Notes under the pieces: model-generated
Databases searched by the model: none
What the model saw: the letters and a program-made list of their open reading frames with translations, nothing else
What the model was told of the DNA's origin: nothing
DNA from: Rhizopus arrhizus
Taxonomy: Eukaryota; Mucoromycota; Mucoromycetes; Mucorales; Rhizopodaceae
Reading direction: 5' to 3'
DNA length: 64,000 bases
NCBI GenBank assembly: GCA_024220505.1
Contig: JAKZZE010000009.1
Coordinates: forward strand, 1,312,001 to 1,376,000
Shown here: piece after piece, positions 24,412-37,122 of the stretch
Numbering within the stretch: the first letter of the stretch is position 1
Layout: each line of letters opens with the position of its first letter
Program-made: the position numbers and the translations under genes

Positions 24412-25966
24412 ATGGCTTCACCTTACGACGAAGAAGAACGCTTGGTAATAAATAAATTCTAATGACTCTTTTTTATACATATAACATATCTTTTTTGATT
24501 TAGGGTCAAGAAGACTTATTTGGCTCAGGTGATGACGACGAAATATCTGATCTTGACGGTGATCAACGTACTGTTAATTTACAAATATTTTAAATTTCTC
24601 ACACTCTTTTTTATATACTTAGCTTCAGATAATGATGAAACCGAAACAGCTGCGATTGAAAAGCAATTTAATGAGCAAGAAGCTGCACAACAAGAAGCTG
24701 AACAAGCAGAGTTTGAGCAGGAAGAAGAGACAACCAGGGCTAGTTCAAAATTGCCTTCATTTAAAAAGAAATCCAGAGAGAATAATGAAGAAGAAAGAGC
24801 ACGACTAGAAGAAGTTAGAAGAGAGATTCGTGAAATGAAAAAGAGCACTTCTCGTGATGATGATGAACAGGATAAGCCTGTTGATCCCCAACAAGGTTTG
24901 TTTGTTTGCTTGTTTTTAGAGAAAATACTGAGAAAATAGCTTTTCATTTTACATAGCATTAAGAGATGAAATTGACCGCGAATTTGCAAAAGCATTAAGC
25001 GGTGGTAAAAAGAAGAAGAGAAGACGTGATGGCGAAGATCTTGAACATGCTATGGATGACGAATTATCAAGTTTGAGAGATCGTATGAGAAATGCATGTG
25101 AGAAAGACGCTATTTCAAATGGAAACAGACAACCAGCACTTGCCAAACTAAAAATGTTGAATGAAGTTACTGGCACTCTGACAAAGTAAATAGAATATCT
25201 TCATCTTCGTAAGATAGTTGACTACAACTTTTTTTTATAGCAAGCACTTGCAAGACCTTATTCTTGATAATGGATTGCTAGATACTATTCGTCTTTGGCT
25301 CGAACCTTTACCCGATCGTTCTTTGCCAAGCTTAGATATTCAAGTGGCAATGCTTGATATTTTGGACAGACTTCCTATCTCAGGAGAACATTTGCGAGAA
25401 AGCGGCGTTGGAAAGATTGTATACTTTTATACAAAATCATCTCGTATTGAACAACACATTAAGCGAAAAGCTGATCAACTAGTGGCCAAATGGAGCAGAT
25501 TAGTTATCAAACGTAGCGAAAATTATAAAGAGCGTCGCCATACTGTTCAAGAATTGAGACATGAAGATTTGTACGTTATATATAATGCGATGAAAGAGAA
25601 AATAATTTATATTTTTTTTTCTTCTTTTAATTTTTAGGGTACAAAAAAGAAGAAGATACAAACCACAGGATGAACCTGAAGAAGAGCGAGCTGGAAGTAG
25701 CCGAATGCACGTTCGAATTCCTCAAGCAGTTGCTGCGGATTATGATATTGTGCCTCAGAGCATTATCAGAACAGACAAGAACAGAAATACAAAGGTATAT
25801 TTAGGCTTCCTTTTAACATTCTCTTATACTTCTACTAATATCTTTTTTGCACTTTTAGGCTGACAATACCTTCAGAAGATTAAACAACACAATGCGTACG
25901 ATCAAAACAGGACCAAAGAGAACGACACCAAAAGTGTCCATAGAAGGAAAAGACATGTCCATTTAA
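24412..25966 (+). CDS. IWS1: transcription elongation factor IWS1/SPN1
   Basis: This nuclear factor acts with Spt6 and RNA polymerase II during elongation. Seven exons (24412-24444, 24504-24567, 24623-24895, 24957-25185, 25241-25570, 25638-25794, 25859-25966) encode 397 aa. The N-terminus is acidic and charged (DLFGSGDDDE), then highly Glu/Lys/Arg-rich and probably disordered. The TFIIS N-terminal-like core (about residues 190-310) is clear: ALAKLKMLNEV, LILDNGLLDTIRLWLEPLPD, SLPSLDIQVAMLDIL, ESGVGKIVYFY. The C-terminus is basic. Domain order and size agree with fungal Iws1. No lesions were seen. Confidence 0.95.
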
Positions 25967-26423
25967 TCACTTATTCGCTTTGTATATAAAATCCGTTTAG
26001 CACACAAAATAAACCTTCGACTAGTTTATTCAATGAGGAACAATGCATTTTAAAATGTGTGGTTTTATAAGCTGTCATTCAACAATTAAAGTTGCATAAT
26101 TATTTACTTTTACTAATTCCATATGAATGAGAAGCAGCTTAATGATAACTTTCTTCAACTATTATTTTGTATAACCAAGATCTGTGCTTTCTAATCTGAT
26201 ATACTTTACTATGAACTTTTATTGACATTTTCAAATTATAACTTTAATTCCTCATAACTTCTAGTCAGAGCAAGGATTCATAAAAGAAAATACCCTGTTT
26301 AACATGACGTTTAAATTAATTAAGGTACTATTTTTTGTGTTACGACCAAAGTGCTTTTTAAAAAGGCTTGCTTTTAGTTGTTCTTTCCTCCTTTTTCTTT
26401 TCTATTCAGAGAAACTAATAAAA
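25967..26423. other. intergenic region, IWS1 to MIR-domain gene
   Basis: This AT-rich spacer lies between two plus-strand genes. It ends in a CT-rich stretch (about 26380-26405) just before the next start codon. Nothing else was recognised. Confidence 0.5.
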
Positions 26424-27240
26424 ATGTCTGGTAAATATTACATTACCCTTGATATTAAATAATAGTCTAATCATGTTTCATCAGACGAAATATATCCAGG
26501 TATTCCTCTTGAAGGAAACATTGTTAAATACGGGTAAGATAAAAAAAAAAAAGGTACAAGTAATCATTGTTTATCTAATATAATTACAGTCGCTTTATTG
26601 CTTTGAAGCATAACATGACTGGTCGCTTCTTGACTTCTCGTAGCGGCGATTGCTATGAAACCGGTAGTGGACAACAAAAAGCAGTTACTGCCGCATGGGA
26701 ACCAGTACCAGAAACTATGTTTATTGTTCTTCCTTGTCTCGGAGATGAACGCAGTCCTGAGGAAGATGTGAACTTTGGCGACCTTATTCGTTTAAAACAT
26801 GTGGAAAGTCGCGCTAACCTCCATTCTCATCCTGACTTTGCTAGTCCTCTTACTGAACAACAAGAAGTTACTTGCTTTGGTGATGACTTTACGACTGATG
26901 AAAATGATCAATGGGTTGTTGAGCAATGGTCCTTTGATGAAGCTGAAAATGAGGAATTTGATGTTGAAGATCCTGTAAGTATATATAGTTATTTTCTATA
27001 GTGTATATTTATCTGTATATCATTAGACATGGTACGTTGGTCGCTCTTTCTACCTTAGACACGCTTCTACCGGTGTAACCTTGTAAGATAAAATTATCTT
27101 AAATATTTTAGTTTTTTTCTAATCTTATAAAATAATACAGACATAGCCACGAAGAAACCTTTGGTGATGATACTAATGAAGTTACTGGTTATGGTAATGG
27201 TCCCGATGAAAATGATAGATGGCGAGTTGTCATCGAATAA
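26424..27240 (+). CDS. MIR-domain protein
   Basis: The predicted 198-aa protein has five exons (26424-26430, 26485-26533, 26590-26974, 27027-27082, 27141-27240). MIR-motif features are VKYGRFIALKHNMTGRFLTS near the N-terminus, a central segment with FGDLIRLKHVESRANLHSH, and a third with GRSFYLRHASTGVTLHSH; each has the aromatic/His pattern of beta-trefoil repeats. MIR domains occur in protein O-mannosyltransferases, inositol-trisphosphate receptors and SDF2. This protein has no signal peptide or membrane segment, so it is a stand-alone, probably cytosolic member of unknown role. It is acidic (FDEAENEEFDVEDP). Exon 1 contributes only ATG TCT G. Confidence 0.85.
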
Positions 27241-28148
27241 TTTTCTGAGCTTTTATATATCTTCTATGATTCCTTTAAAACGTAAACTGCGCTTTGTTAT
27301 TTCAATAAATCATTATAATCCTCAAGCTCTGTGAGCAAGTTGACAACAGTTCTATGAAGCTTTAGCAAAACGTTCCTCATGTGTAACTCCAAGGGTGTTA
27401 AATAGCTCAGAAATAATAATGAAATGGAATAAACAGAAGCATGCTTAATTTTGAATATTTCCGTTTACACGAGTTTTTTCTTTTTTTATGACAACAAATA
27501 ATTCAAAGGGCCCTCACCTAATACAAAGTGGACAAAGCTTGAAAGGCAGACATAGCATTACAGCGCATTCTGAGTATTGTGCGCGAGAAATAAAATTCGT
27601 GAGTTAGCCTTTTTCCATGATAAATAATATGTTTATTCTTCCATTTTATTAGCATAGTTGTATTTCTACTACAATTATTTGTTTGCGTTCACTTTATATT
27701 GCATAGTTAAGTACAATGTGAGCATTAATAGGATAATAAGTTGCCACGATGAAAAGTTTAATTTTAGGGTCTGCACATTATACCGTATCATAAAAAATTG
27801 AATGTTAGATCTAGTGGCTTAAATAATGAAGTGTATTTAAGCTATTATACAAAATATGTTTACAGACAACGCATTTTTAATTAGCACCAAATCAAATCGC
27901 TTCATTCTACTCACATATTCTCTGCCGATTGCACAGGCTTATAATTGGGTAGATAGACGACAAGCTAAGCCACATTAATATTTTCTTATGGCTCTTGTAA
28001 TATCATAAGTACAAAAAAAATACAAGCAGCTCAAAGTAGACTGAACAGCACATACATGAAAGCGTGACACATTTTCATTCAACGAACGGTGGATTTGCAA
28101 ATGAAGTGGTTAAGATTTGAAAAGCTTTTATTTTTAGATATAAGATGT
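27241..28148. other. convergent intergenic region, no gene seen
   Basis: This region lies between the MIR-domain gene (plus) and the P2 gene (minus), which converge here. It is AT-rich without a plausible reading frame and longer than needed for two 3' UTRs. Nothing was recognised. Confidence 0.5.
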
Positions 28149-28590
28149 TTAGTCGAAGAGACCGAAACCCATATCCTAGAAAAGAGATAATGTTAGTACG
28201 GTTCTAATAGCAGTTCATTCAACAGCAAAAAAAAAACTTACATCATCAGATTCTTCCTTTTCTTCAGCCTTTTCTTCAGCAGCAGGAGCATCTTGAGCGG
28301 CAGCGCCAGTAGCAGCAGCACCGGCAGCAGCAACGGGACCAGCAGAGACGGAAGCAAGCTTGGTAGAGCCTTCAGCAATAACCTGTTTAAGAAGTTAGGA
28401 ACCATTTTGCTTACATTATAAATTAACTTACTTCAGCAACGGTCTTGCCTTCCAAAGCCTTCAACAAGGAATCGAGACGAGCAGCATCAGCTTCGGCACC
28501 AACGGAAGCCAAAAGCTTCTTGATGTCTTCGTTAGAGGGAGTGGTGTTACCACCAGCGACGAGAAGAAGATAAGCGGCAAGATGCTTCAT
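28149..28590 (-). CDS. RPP2: 60S acidic ribosomal protein P2
   Basis: This stalk protein of the large ribosomal subunit recruits elongation factors. Three exons (28590-28432, 28382-28242, 28175-28149) encode 108 aa. The N-terminus [15 protein letters not shown] is diagnostic of P2 rather than P1. A dimerisation domain, [11 protein letters not shown], an Ala-rich hinge and the acidic tail ending [13 protein letters not shown] follow, the factor-binding signature shared by all P proteins. The last exon encodes only the final eight residues and stop. No exon is long enough to stand out alone; the gene was found by reading across introns. Confidence 0.97.
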
Positions 28591-29003
28591 GGTCAAATGT
28601 CAATATTCAAAAGAGAGGGCGAACCTTCTCTTCTGATCGAAAAACTTTTTATTCTTTTGCGGTTCTTTTCGCCCTCAAATTTTTAAAATTATGACTTATG
28701 ATTGGATGATATTACTTGCGTCACCAGTGGCTGTCTAATTTTATAGCCCGAATTTGCACCTTTTTCTCAGCATTGGTCGACTCAACTGGCAGTTATTGAA
28801 AAAAAAAATAAAGTTTGTACTGCAGCTTATCATTGAGAATATTATTTGACTTGATATAATATTTAGAGAGCACATTTAAACATATTAACATTCTACTTTG
28901 CCTAATAATTTAACAAACTAAACGCGTTCCAATTGGGCTTTTTTATATTGTCTAAATCATTTTCTTATGGTTTAAACATGAATTAGGTAAATAGATAAGG
29001 AGT
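28591..29003. other. RPP2 promoter and OSBP-gene 3' region
   Basis: This spacer lies between the P2 start and the stop codon of the oxysterol-binding protein gene, both minus-strand. It contains the CCAAT motif; otherwise it is AT-rich without recognised features. Confidence 0.5.
28701..28705 (-). promoter_or_regulatory. CCAAT box upstream of RPP2
   Basis: CCAAT reads on the minus strand 111-115 nt before the P2 start codon, in a short CT-rich promoter. Evidence is motif and position only. Confidence 0.35.
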
Positions 29004-30639
29004 TTATTTCGATATAGAGGTTGCATTTGGAGAGAATATATACTCTTCTAATTGGGCCTTTCCTTTTTCTTTGTTCTGATAATCAATACTAAAACAATAT
29101 GCGCTTAGCTACTAATACAAACGTCCATTTAAAAAAGTTTAGATTCTTTACCTTGCAATTGCTTTGAATTCATATTGATCACCGTTCACTATATTGAAAT
29201 ATCTAGGAATAAATGGTTTTCCTTTTTCTTCACGTTTTTTGGTATCCTCGCGTTGTTTATCTTCTATAATCGTCTTTTCATTCGTCGCGGTATCCATATC
29301 GTCTTTTAATATAGCTGATGTTACATTTGACCAAAGTCTATTTATCAAAAAGAAATCAATTTAAGCACTTCACATCTATAGACTTGTATACTATACCTTC
29401 TAGATTCCATTGGCTCTTGCTTTTCCAAATCATCCACTACTTTAGGATGAATATCTGAAGATTTAACATCAAAAAATAAATTTTTATTAGACGCCTAAAA
29501 TAAGAAATGTAAATACCAGTTTACATCAACAGATATATATGCATATATATCTCTTTCTACTTACTTTAGCCATCTTAATATATATCTCGTCTGACCATTG
29601 ACCAGAGATTTCATACAAAACTTCGCCTGTAGATTCTTTCTTTACTCTACCACAAACACTGTTATACTGGCCAGAAAAAAATCCCTATATAAAAAGAAAT
29701 ATAAGGATTACTGTATTTAATGCTTTTTTTTTTGCTTTTTTTTTTCTATTACCTTTGTCTTGAAATCCAGCTCACACACTAGATCGCTCGTTTTACAACG
29801 TACCGTACAGCTATCACCCAGTTCAAGAACCATTTTACCGACTTGTAGAATATTAGAAAACGCCAAGAAAATCTTATTCCAACTTACATAAAATACCCCT
29901 AGCATACACGTTTGGCATGGTAATATCATATCTTTCGTTATATAAGTGAGTAAAGATGATGTGATTTTCTCCTTCCATAAGAGTGGCAGCGCTGTTACCC
30001 AAAAATTTTGACTTGGGACGAAGATCACCTTGAATATAAATACCATTCTCAGGACTTCCATAATAAAATGCGGAAATAGGTGGATGATGAGAAACTTGTT
30101 CGGCTATATATATGGCTTCAGTTCCATTACTATATTGATATTTGCATCGAAAGAACTCGCCCAACACAGGATTGTATGGTTTTTTCACTCCCTAAAAACA
30201 TACGCAAGTTAATTTACATAGTCTCGTTTGCACAAAACCTTTATTTGTTTATTTGTTTATTAGTTCATACCTTTGGTTTGATATGCCATCCTGATAAGAA
30301 ATAACGAACGACGTCAAGAAATCTAACAGTTGGATCTGTTTTTTTACTGGCTCTATACAAGAGTAGATAACACGTCATTATGTATTTTGCTTCAATATAT
30401 ATGTATGTATATAGACTGATTTTTTTTTACTCTAATAATAAGTCAGGATGACTCATAAAGTCTGTCACTCTTTCTAACATTGACCTTGGTTCAAGTACAA
30501 AGGTGGGTAAAGTAACTCTGTGTAAATCCATGTCTTTTCTCAATTGGCTGATAATACCCATAAGAATACTTTTAGAATTATCTTCTAAAACTTCAGTACA
30601 ATCAGGATCTCCATCAGCTGCTCCTCCACGACCAAGCAT
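29004..30639 (-). CDS. KES1: oxysterol-binding protein, Kes1/Osh4-like
   Basis: This soluble lipid-transfer protein exchanges sterol and PI4P between membranes. Eight exons (30639-30431, 30352-30271, 30191-29888, 29841-29753, 29684-29565, 29494-29397, 29337-29152, 29088-29004) give 390 aa. It consists of the ORD only: lid-side sequence SQLRKDMDLHRVTLPTFVLE, PYNPVLGEFFRC and the family fingerprint EQVSHHPPISAF, whose two His contact PI4P. ARGILFGKMVLELGD and KPFIPRYF follow. No PH domain, ankyrin repeats or FFAT-like insert is seen, matching the short Osh4-7 group (yeast Kes1 434 aa). The last exon encodes a short tail of 28 codons. Confidence 0.94.
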
Positions 30640-31158
30640 TATAAATAAAGTTTATTAAAGCGAGAAAAAAGAGATAAAAAAAAAGAAATAAAAGAGAAAT
30701 AAAAAAAAAAAAAAGCTTCCTAATTTTCTGAGGACGAGCCAGTAGATTATAAGCCAAGATTAAATCACCGCTATTGCTACTCTAGGCAAAAAAAATGTCT
30801 TTTGCTCGATATGTAATTGTATTGGGGTTTTGAATTATTTTAGTTCTCATCTTTCTTTATCTCAAGCCACATAAGATCTGTCTTTTTGTTTATCATTACG
30901 GGGATTTTAAGTTGAACGGAAAGAACTGTGGATAATTTGCTACAGCATACACACTCTCATATTTGGCGCGCTTATTAGTGATTCATGATGGATGGGCAAC
31001 CAGCTTAATATTTTAAAATAATCAACAATGTGGTATTGAATTTCTATTTCATTCAGAGGTACACTCAACTCATCATAGCATGCGAATTTCTCTTCCCTCC
31101 TCCATTCTTAAGTGTGTGACACCAAAAAAAACTAAACTTTTGGGGTACAATTTTGCCA

Positions 31159-31193
<35 letters not shown>

Positions 31194-31934
31194 GAAACCG
31201 CATATATGCTTAAGAATCGTTCTGAATAACGTATAAATACTATAATCGACAAAGTCGATCACAGGAAGCAGATGAATCCAAAATTGACATTTGCCTAGTA
31301 GAAAATAAAATTAAGAGTGACAATAAAAAAAATCTTTAAATGTTAACGGTGTTATGTGTATTTCATCAGCGTAAAATCGAAAATCCTTGATATTAGTGAA
31401 AGTAATTGCTAAAGCTCACATTTTTATTATAAAAGCATTGTAGGACTTACTCCTTGGATCACTAAGATAATATAAATGATTTTGTCAACGAAGCCGTATT
31501 ACTAAAATCATCGGATATTATCATATAAATGGGAATAATATCACAAATATGCAAAGCTGATAACAAAAGACCTTTTCTTTTGACTATTCGATAAAGTAGC
31601 TAGGCTGAAGGTTATCAACTTAAAGATTAATAATTTCACTGGCGACAGAAGCCACACAGTACCGCAACGGGTTTAAAAATAATTTAAAGTTGATTGTAAT
31701 AAAAATAATAATATAAACATTGCAAACGAACCCATTGTGTAATAACTAGGCAGTTAAATTTGCTACGTATTTTTATCCCTGCCTATCAGAGATTATGACA
31801 CCTAAAGGATAAAGATTGAAATAGACTCGACAGACTATTTAATGTGTTCATCATACTATTTATTATGTAAAATGGAACGAAAAAAAAAAATGTAGATCAT
31901 TAATTAAACATGTTTAAAGAAAAAGTTTGCTGTA
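30640..31934. other. intergenic region with 31-nt A run
   Basis: This is upstream of the OSBP gene and downstream of the Fab1-like gene. It contains an A homopolymer at 31161-31191 and other A-rich tracts near the OSBP start. No coding signal was found on either strand. Confidence 0.55.
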
Positions 31935-34900
31935 TTAAGTATATAACTCATGTACTTTTGATGGGTATATCAAATTTTCCTTTAAAAAATGGTTTAATGA
32001 GAAATACTTATATTTTAGAGTGCACGTACCCAGCACAGGTATAAAATAATTGAATATTTCTTTACAGAACCGCGACTTGTATTGATCCGGAGGTACTATA
32101 GTTACTTCTTTCTTTGATATTGTAGACTTTCCTTTTGATTCAATCTTTTTGTACCAAGTGTAAGCTCCAATAAAATCTAATTGGAGTTGGTATGCTTGCA
32201 TAAATTTTTCTGCTGTGCCTTACCAACGATACCAATAGTTATTTCTCGTTTTTCTTGGTCAATACCCACTAAGAGTGAATAATCCATAACGTTACATTTT
32301 GATAAAAATTCCGTATCATTCAATATCGCCTCGTCTAATAAAGACTTTTGTTGTACTAGTAATGTTGTTCTAAATCCTATTATATACATGTACATATATA
32401 TATCTTAGATGAAAACTATGATAAATCATTGCACTTTTACCATCTACCCAGTCCTTGTCCCACAAGGTTATTTTATCTTGCTGTTTGTGTGAATCTTCTA
32501 CTTGCCGATCATGTATTCCTTTAAAATCAAATTTCTAAAAAGAGAGATAAGAACAATAACGATATGTGTACACTTTTACCTGAATAATATGTTGATCATA
32601 AAACAAATGCTCCATGACTAAAACGTCAAGATTTAGTACCGTCGTTTGTGTGTTTTTGATTCGAATTGTAAAAAATCCAAATATTTTTGCTAGTACAGAA
32701 GGCACCTACTGAACTGTATAAATATTCATTCTTTTGTATATAAACTGACTTGTACTTGAGTAGACTTTTTTAAATGATCAAAATATTTTGGTGCAAACTT
32801 TAAAAATGCATCTTTTTCCGAAACATTCCATATATTCATCATTTCTTTAACCACAAATCTATCATCTGCGTAATACTTTAGTTCTTTTATATGGAACAAG
32901 TAACCTACTTACCTTGTGTCTTGTAAAAATGGCTTTTACTTTTACCACCAGTCGCGACCCAAGGTTGACATCGACAGAGAGATTCAATCATTGTTTGATG
33001 TATACCATATTGTCTACGAAGTGCTTCAAATTCATTTGAATAATACACGATACATGTAAATTCCGTGTCATTATGAACAAATTCTATAAGCATGAGGGTG
33101 TTACATACATCATCAATAAATATATTGAAAAAGATTTACTGTGTTGAATGTGAGGGCTGCCCTGACTTTTACTATTCAACATGGAGGTCATTTTAAACTC
33201 TTTTGTTTGCTGCTCTATCGATTCAGTTACTTGCTGCTTCTCTTGTTTTTTGTTCCAAGGAAGAAACCCTTTTAATTCCTCTAATCGTTCTTCACTCACA
33301 CTCGATTTACAAACCTCGATGATCATGGTACGGAGAGAAGAAGATTCTGTGTTAGTGGAGGGACATATGCATTTGCGCTCGATAGAAGAATAATAGCCGT
33401 CAATAACCTGATGACGATTAGAAGGTATAGCCAATTTCTCTGAAGGAACAGACAAAAATGCCATGTTCGGTGTAGATACATCTGGTTTTTCGATTGATTT
33501 TTCTTCTTGAATGAGTTCTTGTATATATTCATTTGAACTACATAAAATTAAACACCATTTCATGTTATTAAAAATGTAATACCTTAAAGTATAAGCAATG
33601 ATGGAAGTAGGTTCATCTTCTCGTACAAGCACTGATGATCCAGGAAAACAATGTACTGTATCTTGTCTGTAAAATTATGTATATACTTGATTAGATTCTC
33701 TTTTGGAAGCTATTTTTTATAAGCGAACCTTATATAGTCTGGCTTATCCCATGCACAATCATCAATCACTTCTTGGCATTTTTCCCTTTGCCATTTTTCC
33801 AAATAATCTAAAATAAGTTGAGACTGAACTCCAAATTGTCTTCTAAAGTCATTCAATTCGTTCAACTTGGTTTCCCTCAATGTCTTGAGCATTTCTTGCT
33901 GATCTTTTTCAATCCGGGTTCGCAGTAGGTCGATTTCTTGTCCCCAATTATCTTTCTCTACTACTACTGGTGCTTTTCGCATTTTTCTCCTATTTTCTGC
34001 CTTGATGTAATGACTTAATAAGTCAAGATGGGTCAAAACTGCCTCAAAAAAGGTACGCACATCATCTGTAGCCAGCACTTGCTTCCATAGATTCAATGTG
34101 TTTGCATTTAACCTAGGCTCATCTGTGCCGTGGTTCAATGTTGAAGGTATCTGAAAACGAGGTATACGTATCACATAAGGCTCGTTCTGCTCATGCACAA
34201 GCCGAATAGTGAGACCATTCAAATGGAAATGACAGTCAGACAATACAGCATGACAGTTGAAGCACACAAATCGTGTATCATAGAGCAACAATTCTAAATA
34301 CTTTGCAAAAGACATGGCCAAACTTTCATCGGAGACCGTCATTGGTTGACTCGTTTGCTGGCAGCTCTGACATGATACCCAGTTTGTCCACTGGTCTTTT
34401 TTAAACGATTGCTTTTTCTCCTTCTCCTCTTTATAAAAGTAGACAGCAATCTTACCATTACCGTGAGCATAAGTATATATGTGATCTGTAAAGGTGCCAG
34501 GACAACAGTGATCTACATTAGAAGGGCATCCATCTTGCTGCGTCCACTGATAGAGCCTCTGACCTAGGGTATGATCTGATTGTGATTGGAAATAATTATA
34601 TTCTTCTAAAAGGGGGCCAACACAGGGACGATCGGCGCACCCTACAAGATAACAAGCAAAGGTCACGATCAGACTCTGATGTCTTTTGAAACTAGCGAGT
34701 GATTCTGTATCAAGCAAGAAGTGTTGAAGACATGCATTTTCAACATTATTTTCTGGTTTGTCTTCTACTGATTTCCAAGATAAAAATGAAGAGGATCTTC
34801 TTTGTGTCCGCATTGTCTTTTGAGTTCTGGTCTCTTGTGCAAGTCGGTCGAAGAGTGGCGGAGAAGGGAACTTGCATCCTGCAGAAGTCGAGATCAGCGC

Positions 34901-35640
34901 ATGATTCATCTTTTCCTTGAGCTCCAAGAACGCGTTTTTTGGATTCTCTTTGGGTTCTTCTGGTTTGGTGAGAGAAAATCGTCTTTTAAGACTTTGTCCT
35001 ACCTCAGCAGAAGAACGCGCAGAAGTAAGTTTTTTGATCCAATAAAAAAAGCCTTGATTATTCTTGTCAACTACTGTCGCTGGTGATGGCTTGACGGTTG
35101 ATGTAGGTTCTGTATAGGATAATACAATTTGATGATCTCGCATGAGCTTTGTTTCTAGATAAAGACAATATGTCAAATAAACAATGGACTGAAGTAGATT
35201 CATAAATGTTTCTATCATTTTTTCTTTTAATCCATAGATACGAATGGTTCCACCTGCAGGGAAACAAAGAAATTGACCATCTACCATTATAAATAATCAA
35301 TTTTCTTTCTCTTTGAAAACTAGGTTCTATAGTTACCAAAATGTAATGGATTGCCATGATACACATCAATTAGAAACTTTGAATCATTAGGCATATGCGT
35401 TGAAAAGAACTGAACATGAATTTTTTCTTCTTTCGTCATGTGATGCGAATGAAATGCTTCAAATAATTTGAATACAACTGTATCAAGCAGCACTTGAAGC
35501 CAAGACATGGGTATATTTAATTCTTGTAGCCAGTGGGTGAGTAAATTAATGACATGTTTCTTTGAAGCATTATCCAAGCTATTGTCTATAGTTGGTAAAG
35601 GTTTAATATATCGTTTTTCGATACCTTTCAACTTGGTCAT
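31935..35640 (-). CDS. FAB1: phosphatidylinositol-3-phosphate 5-kinase, Fab1/PIKfyve family, lacking FYVE
   Basis: This enzyme type makes PI(3,5)P2 on endosomes and vacuoles. Ten exons (35640-35337, 35253-33729, 33666-33583, 33537-33140, 33083-32913, 32865-32750, 32705-32580, 32534-32441, 32376-32224, 32176-31935) give 969 aa. A degenerate end of the CCT/chaperonin-like domain ([20 protein letters not shown]) precedes the Cys-rich Fab1-homology region (about 285-470; [35 protein letters not shown]). The bridging segment [14 protein letters not shown] is followed by a PIPK kinase domain from about 670 ([56 protein letters not shown]). Catalytic residues look intact. FYVE and most of CCT are absent, unlike canonical Fab1. 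An N-terminal extension through a poly-T tract looks unlikely. The exact C-terminus is uncertain. Confidence 0.88.
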
Positions 35641-35647
35641 TTCAAGC

Positions 35648-35671
<24 letters not shown>
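35648..35671. repeat. 24-nt A homopolymer upstream of Fab1-like gene
   Basis: An A run (T on the coding strand) lies 8 nt before the chosen Fab1-like ATG, within the 219-nt gap to SVF1. Reading through it in frame would encode a poly-Phe stretch, which is why the start at 35640 was preferred. Confidence 0.8.
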
Positions 35672-35684
<13 letters not shown>

Positions 35685-35859
35685 ACAAGAGAGAAAAAAG
35701 AAACACTGTAGTACAAAAGGGGACCGGTTTACCACTCATACTTTCAATTGAAGAAGAAGAAGAAATTATTAAACCAGACATTAAAAGATGAATACATTTT
35801 AATATATAGACATGTCATAATTAAGTTGTTTTATACAATAGAAGTGGGAATGATTATAT

Positions 35860-37122
35860 TTAAAATCCAGAGACAAATACTAATTCTTGGAAACAACGGC
35901 CTTCAGTGAGGATCTTTTCTTGGTCACCAATTGTGATTTCAGCAGTTGCTTTGTCCAACCATTGATAGATGTAAGGTTTAACTACGAATGTCTGTACGAT
36001 TTTTCTGATAACAAAAGGTATTTCTGCCAAGACATCGATTTTGTCAATCAAATTCTTGATCTCGACGACCATCACGATCGACACATCTTTTGTTTCGTCA
36101 CTTTCTTGTTCCTTTATTGTCTTGCCTTTCCAAGTCAACTTGACTCGCTTTGGAATATCATATTCTGTTTCGGGGTCCTTTTCCAAATCCATCAATTCCA
36201 CATGGTTATCCACAGAGACACAGACAAGTTGATTATTCAGAACAAGTGATCCTTGATTGATATTGACTGAACCATATTGTTTAGTGGTTTGAAATTGCAT
36301 CATCCCAATAGAAGCTTCCTTAGAATGGAAATCGATAAAGTTCCAATTAGAAGCAATCAGCTGAGGTTGCATACCTTGAATGGCATGAACAAACATACCA
36401 TCGCCTTCTATTTCATGCACTTGATGATTGATGATAAATGTGCCTTTGGACTCAGCGCGTGGCCAGAACTTGTGTGAGACAAAGCCGGCGGCAGAGGCAT
36501 TGTCACCGCCCAAGTACGTTTTTCCTTCGCCTACTTTGAAGCCTTTATCAACACGCTTGAATTCTAAGGATACCACAAGCTCAGGATGAGTAATGTTGAT
36601 CTTGTAAACTTTTTGTGCAGCATCCAATTGAATGTTGAAAAAGTCGGTCCTGACTGAACGTTTATCAGCAGAGAGTTCAAATTTAGACATGGTGATGTTT
36701 TTAAATATGCTTGTGTTTGTTTCAGGATCGTAAAATCTGCAAGTAAATGAAATAGTAGGATTCCATAAACTATGTAAAGCAAAGAAATATATAAATATAT
36801 TTTTGTATGTCGCACAGTTGTCTTTTCTACCTTATATTGGAATGAATCAATTGAACAAAAGCAAAACCACCCTTTCTTGTGGTAGTGTAAAAGACTTGGT
36901 TTTCTGTAGAAGAGCCAGAAGCTAAGGTCCATTGGAGGTCATTTTCATCAAGTGGGGTATAATATTGATCATCTTTTACTGTCTCGGCTACTGTTTTAAT
37001 AGACTCTACAGTTGCACCTAAGCCAGTGACATTGGATACAGTGCTTGTAATTTGAGAAACTACAGTAAGTTAGTACGACAAAACAAATAATTAGAAAGAG
37101 AAGTATTACACCAAGAAGACAT
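35860..37122 (-). CDS. SVF1: survival factor 1, lipocalin-like
   Basis: This is a Svf1-type double lipocalin-fold protein, linked in yeast to oxidative and cold stress survival and sphingolipid/ceramide transport. Three exons (37122-37110, 37059-36831, 36736-35860) encode 372 aa. The N-terminus MSSWFSQITSTVSNVTG is amphipathic, as in Svf1 where it binds membranes. Family-like segments include LDENDLQWTLASGSSTENQ, KGGFAFVQLIHSNI, WPRAESKGTFIINHQVHEI, GDGMFVHAIQGMQP and ASNWNFIDF. Exon 1 is only 13 nt; it was inferred because it supplies an ATG in the correct phase via gtaata. The length matches the shorter fission-yeast type. Confidence 0.9.

Noticed and set aside
35254..35287. Start codon [13 protein letters not shown] inside the Fab1-like gene
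   Set aside because: This segment is the end of an intron with a TTTCCCTGCAG acceptor. Splicing joins NPLHF to GGTIRIYG in frame.
35638..35781. N-terminal extension of the Fab1-like protein starting at 35781
   Set aside because: It would translate the A/T homopolymer into poly-Phe. The Met at 35640 directly precedes family-like sequence.
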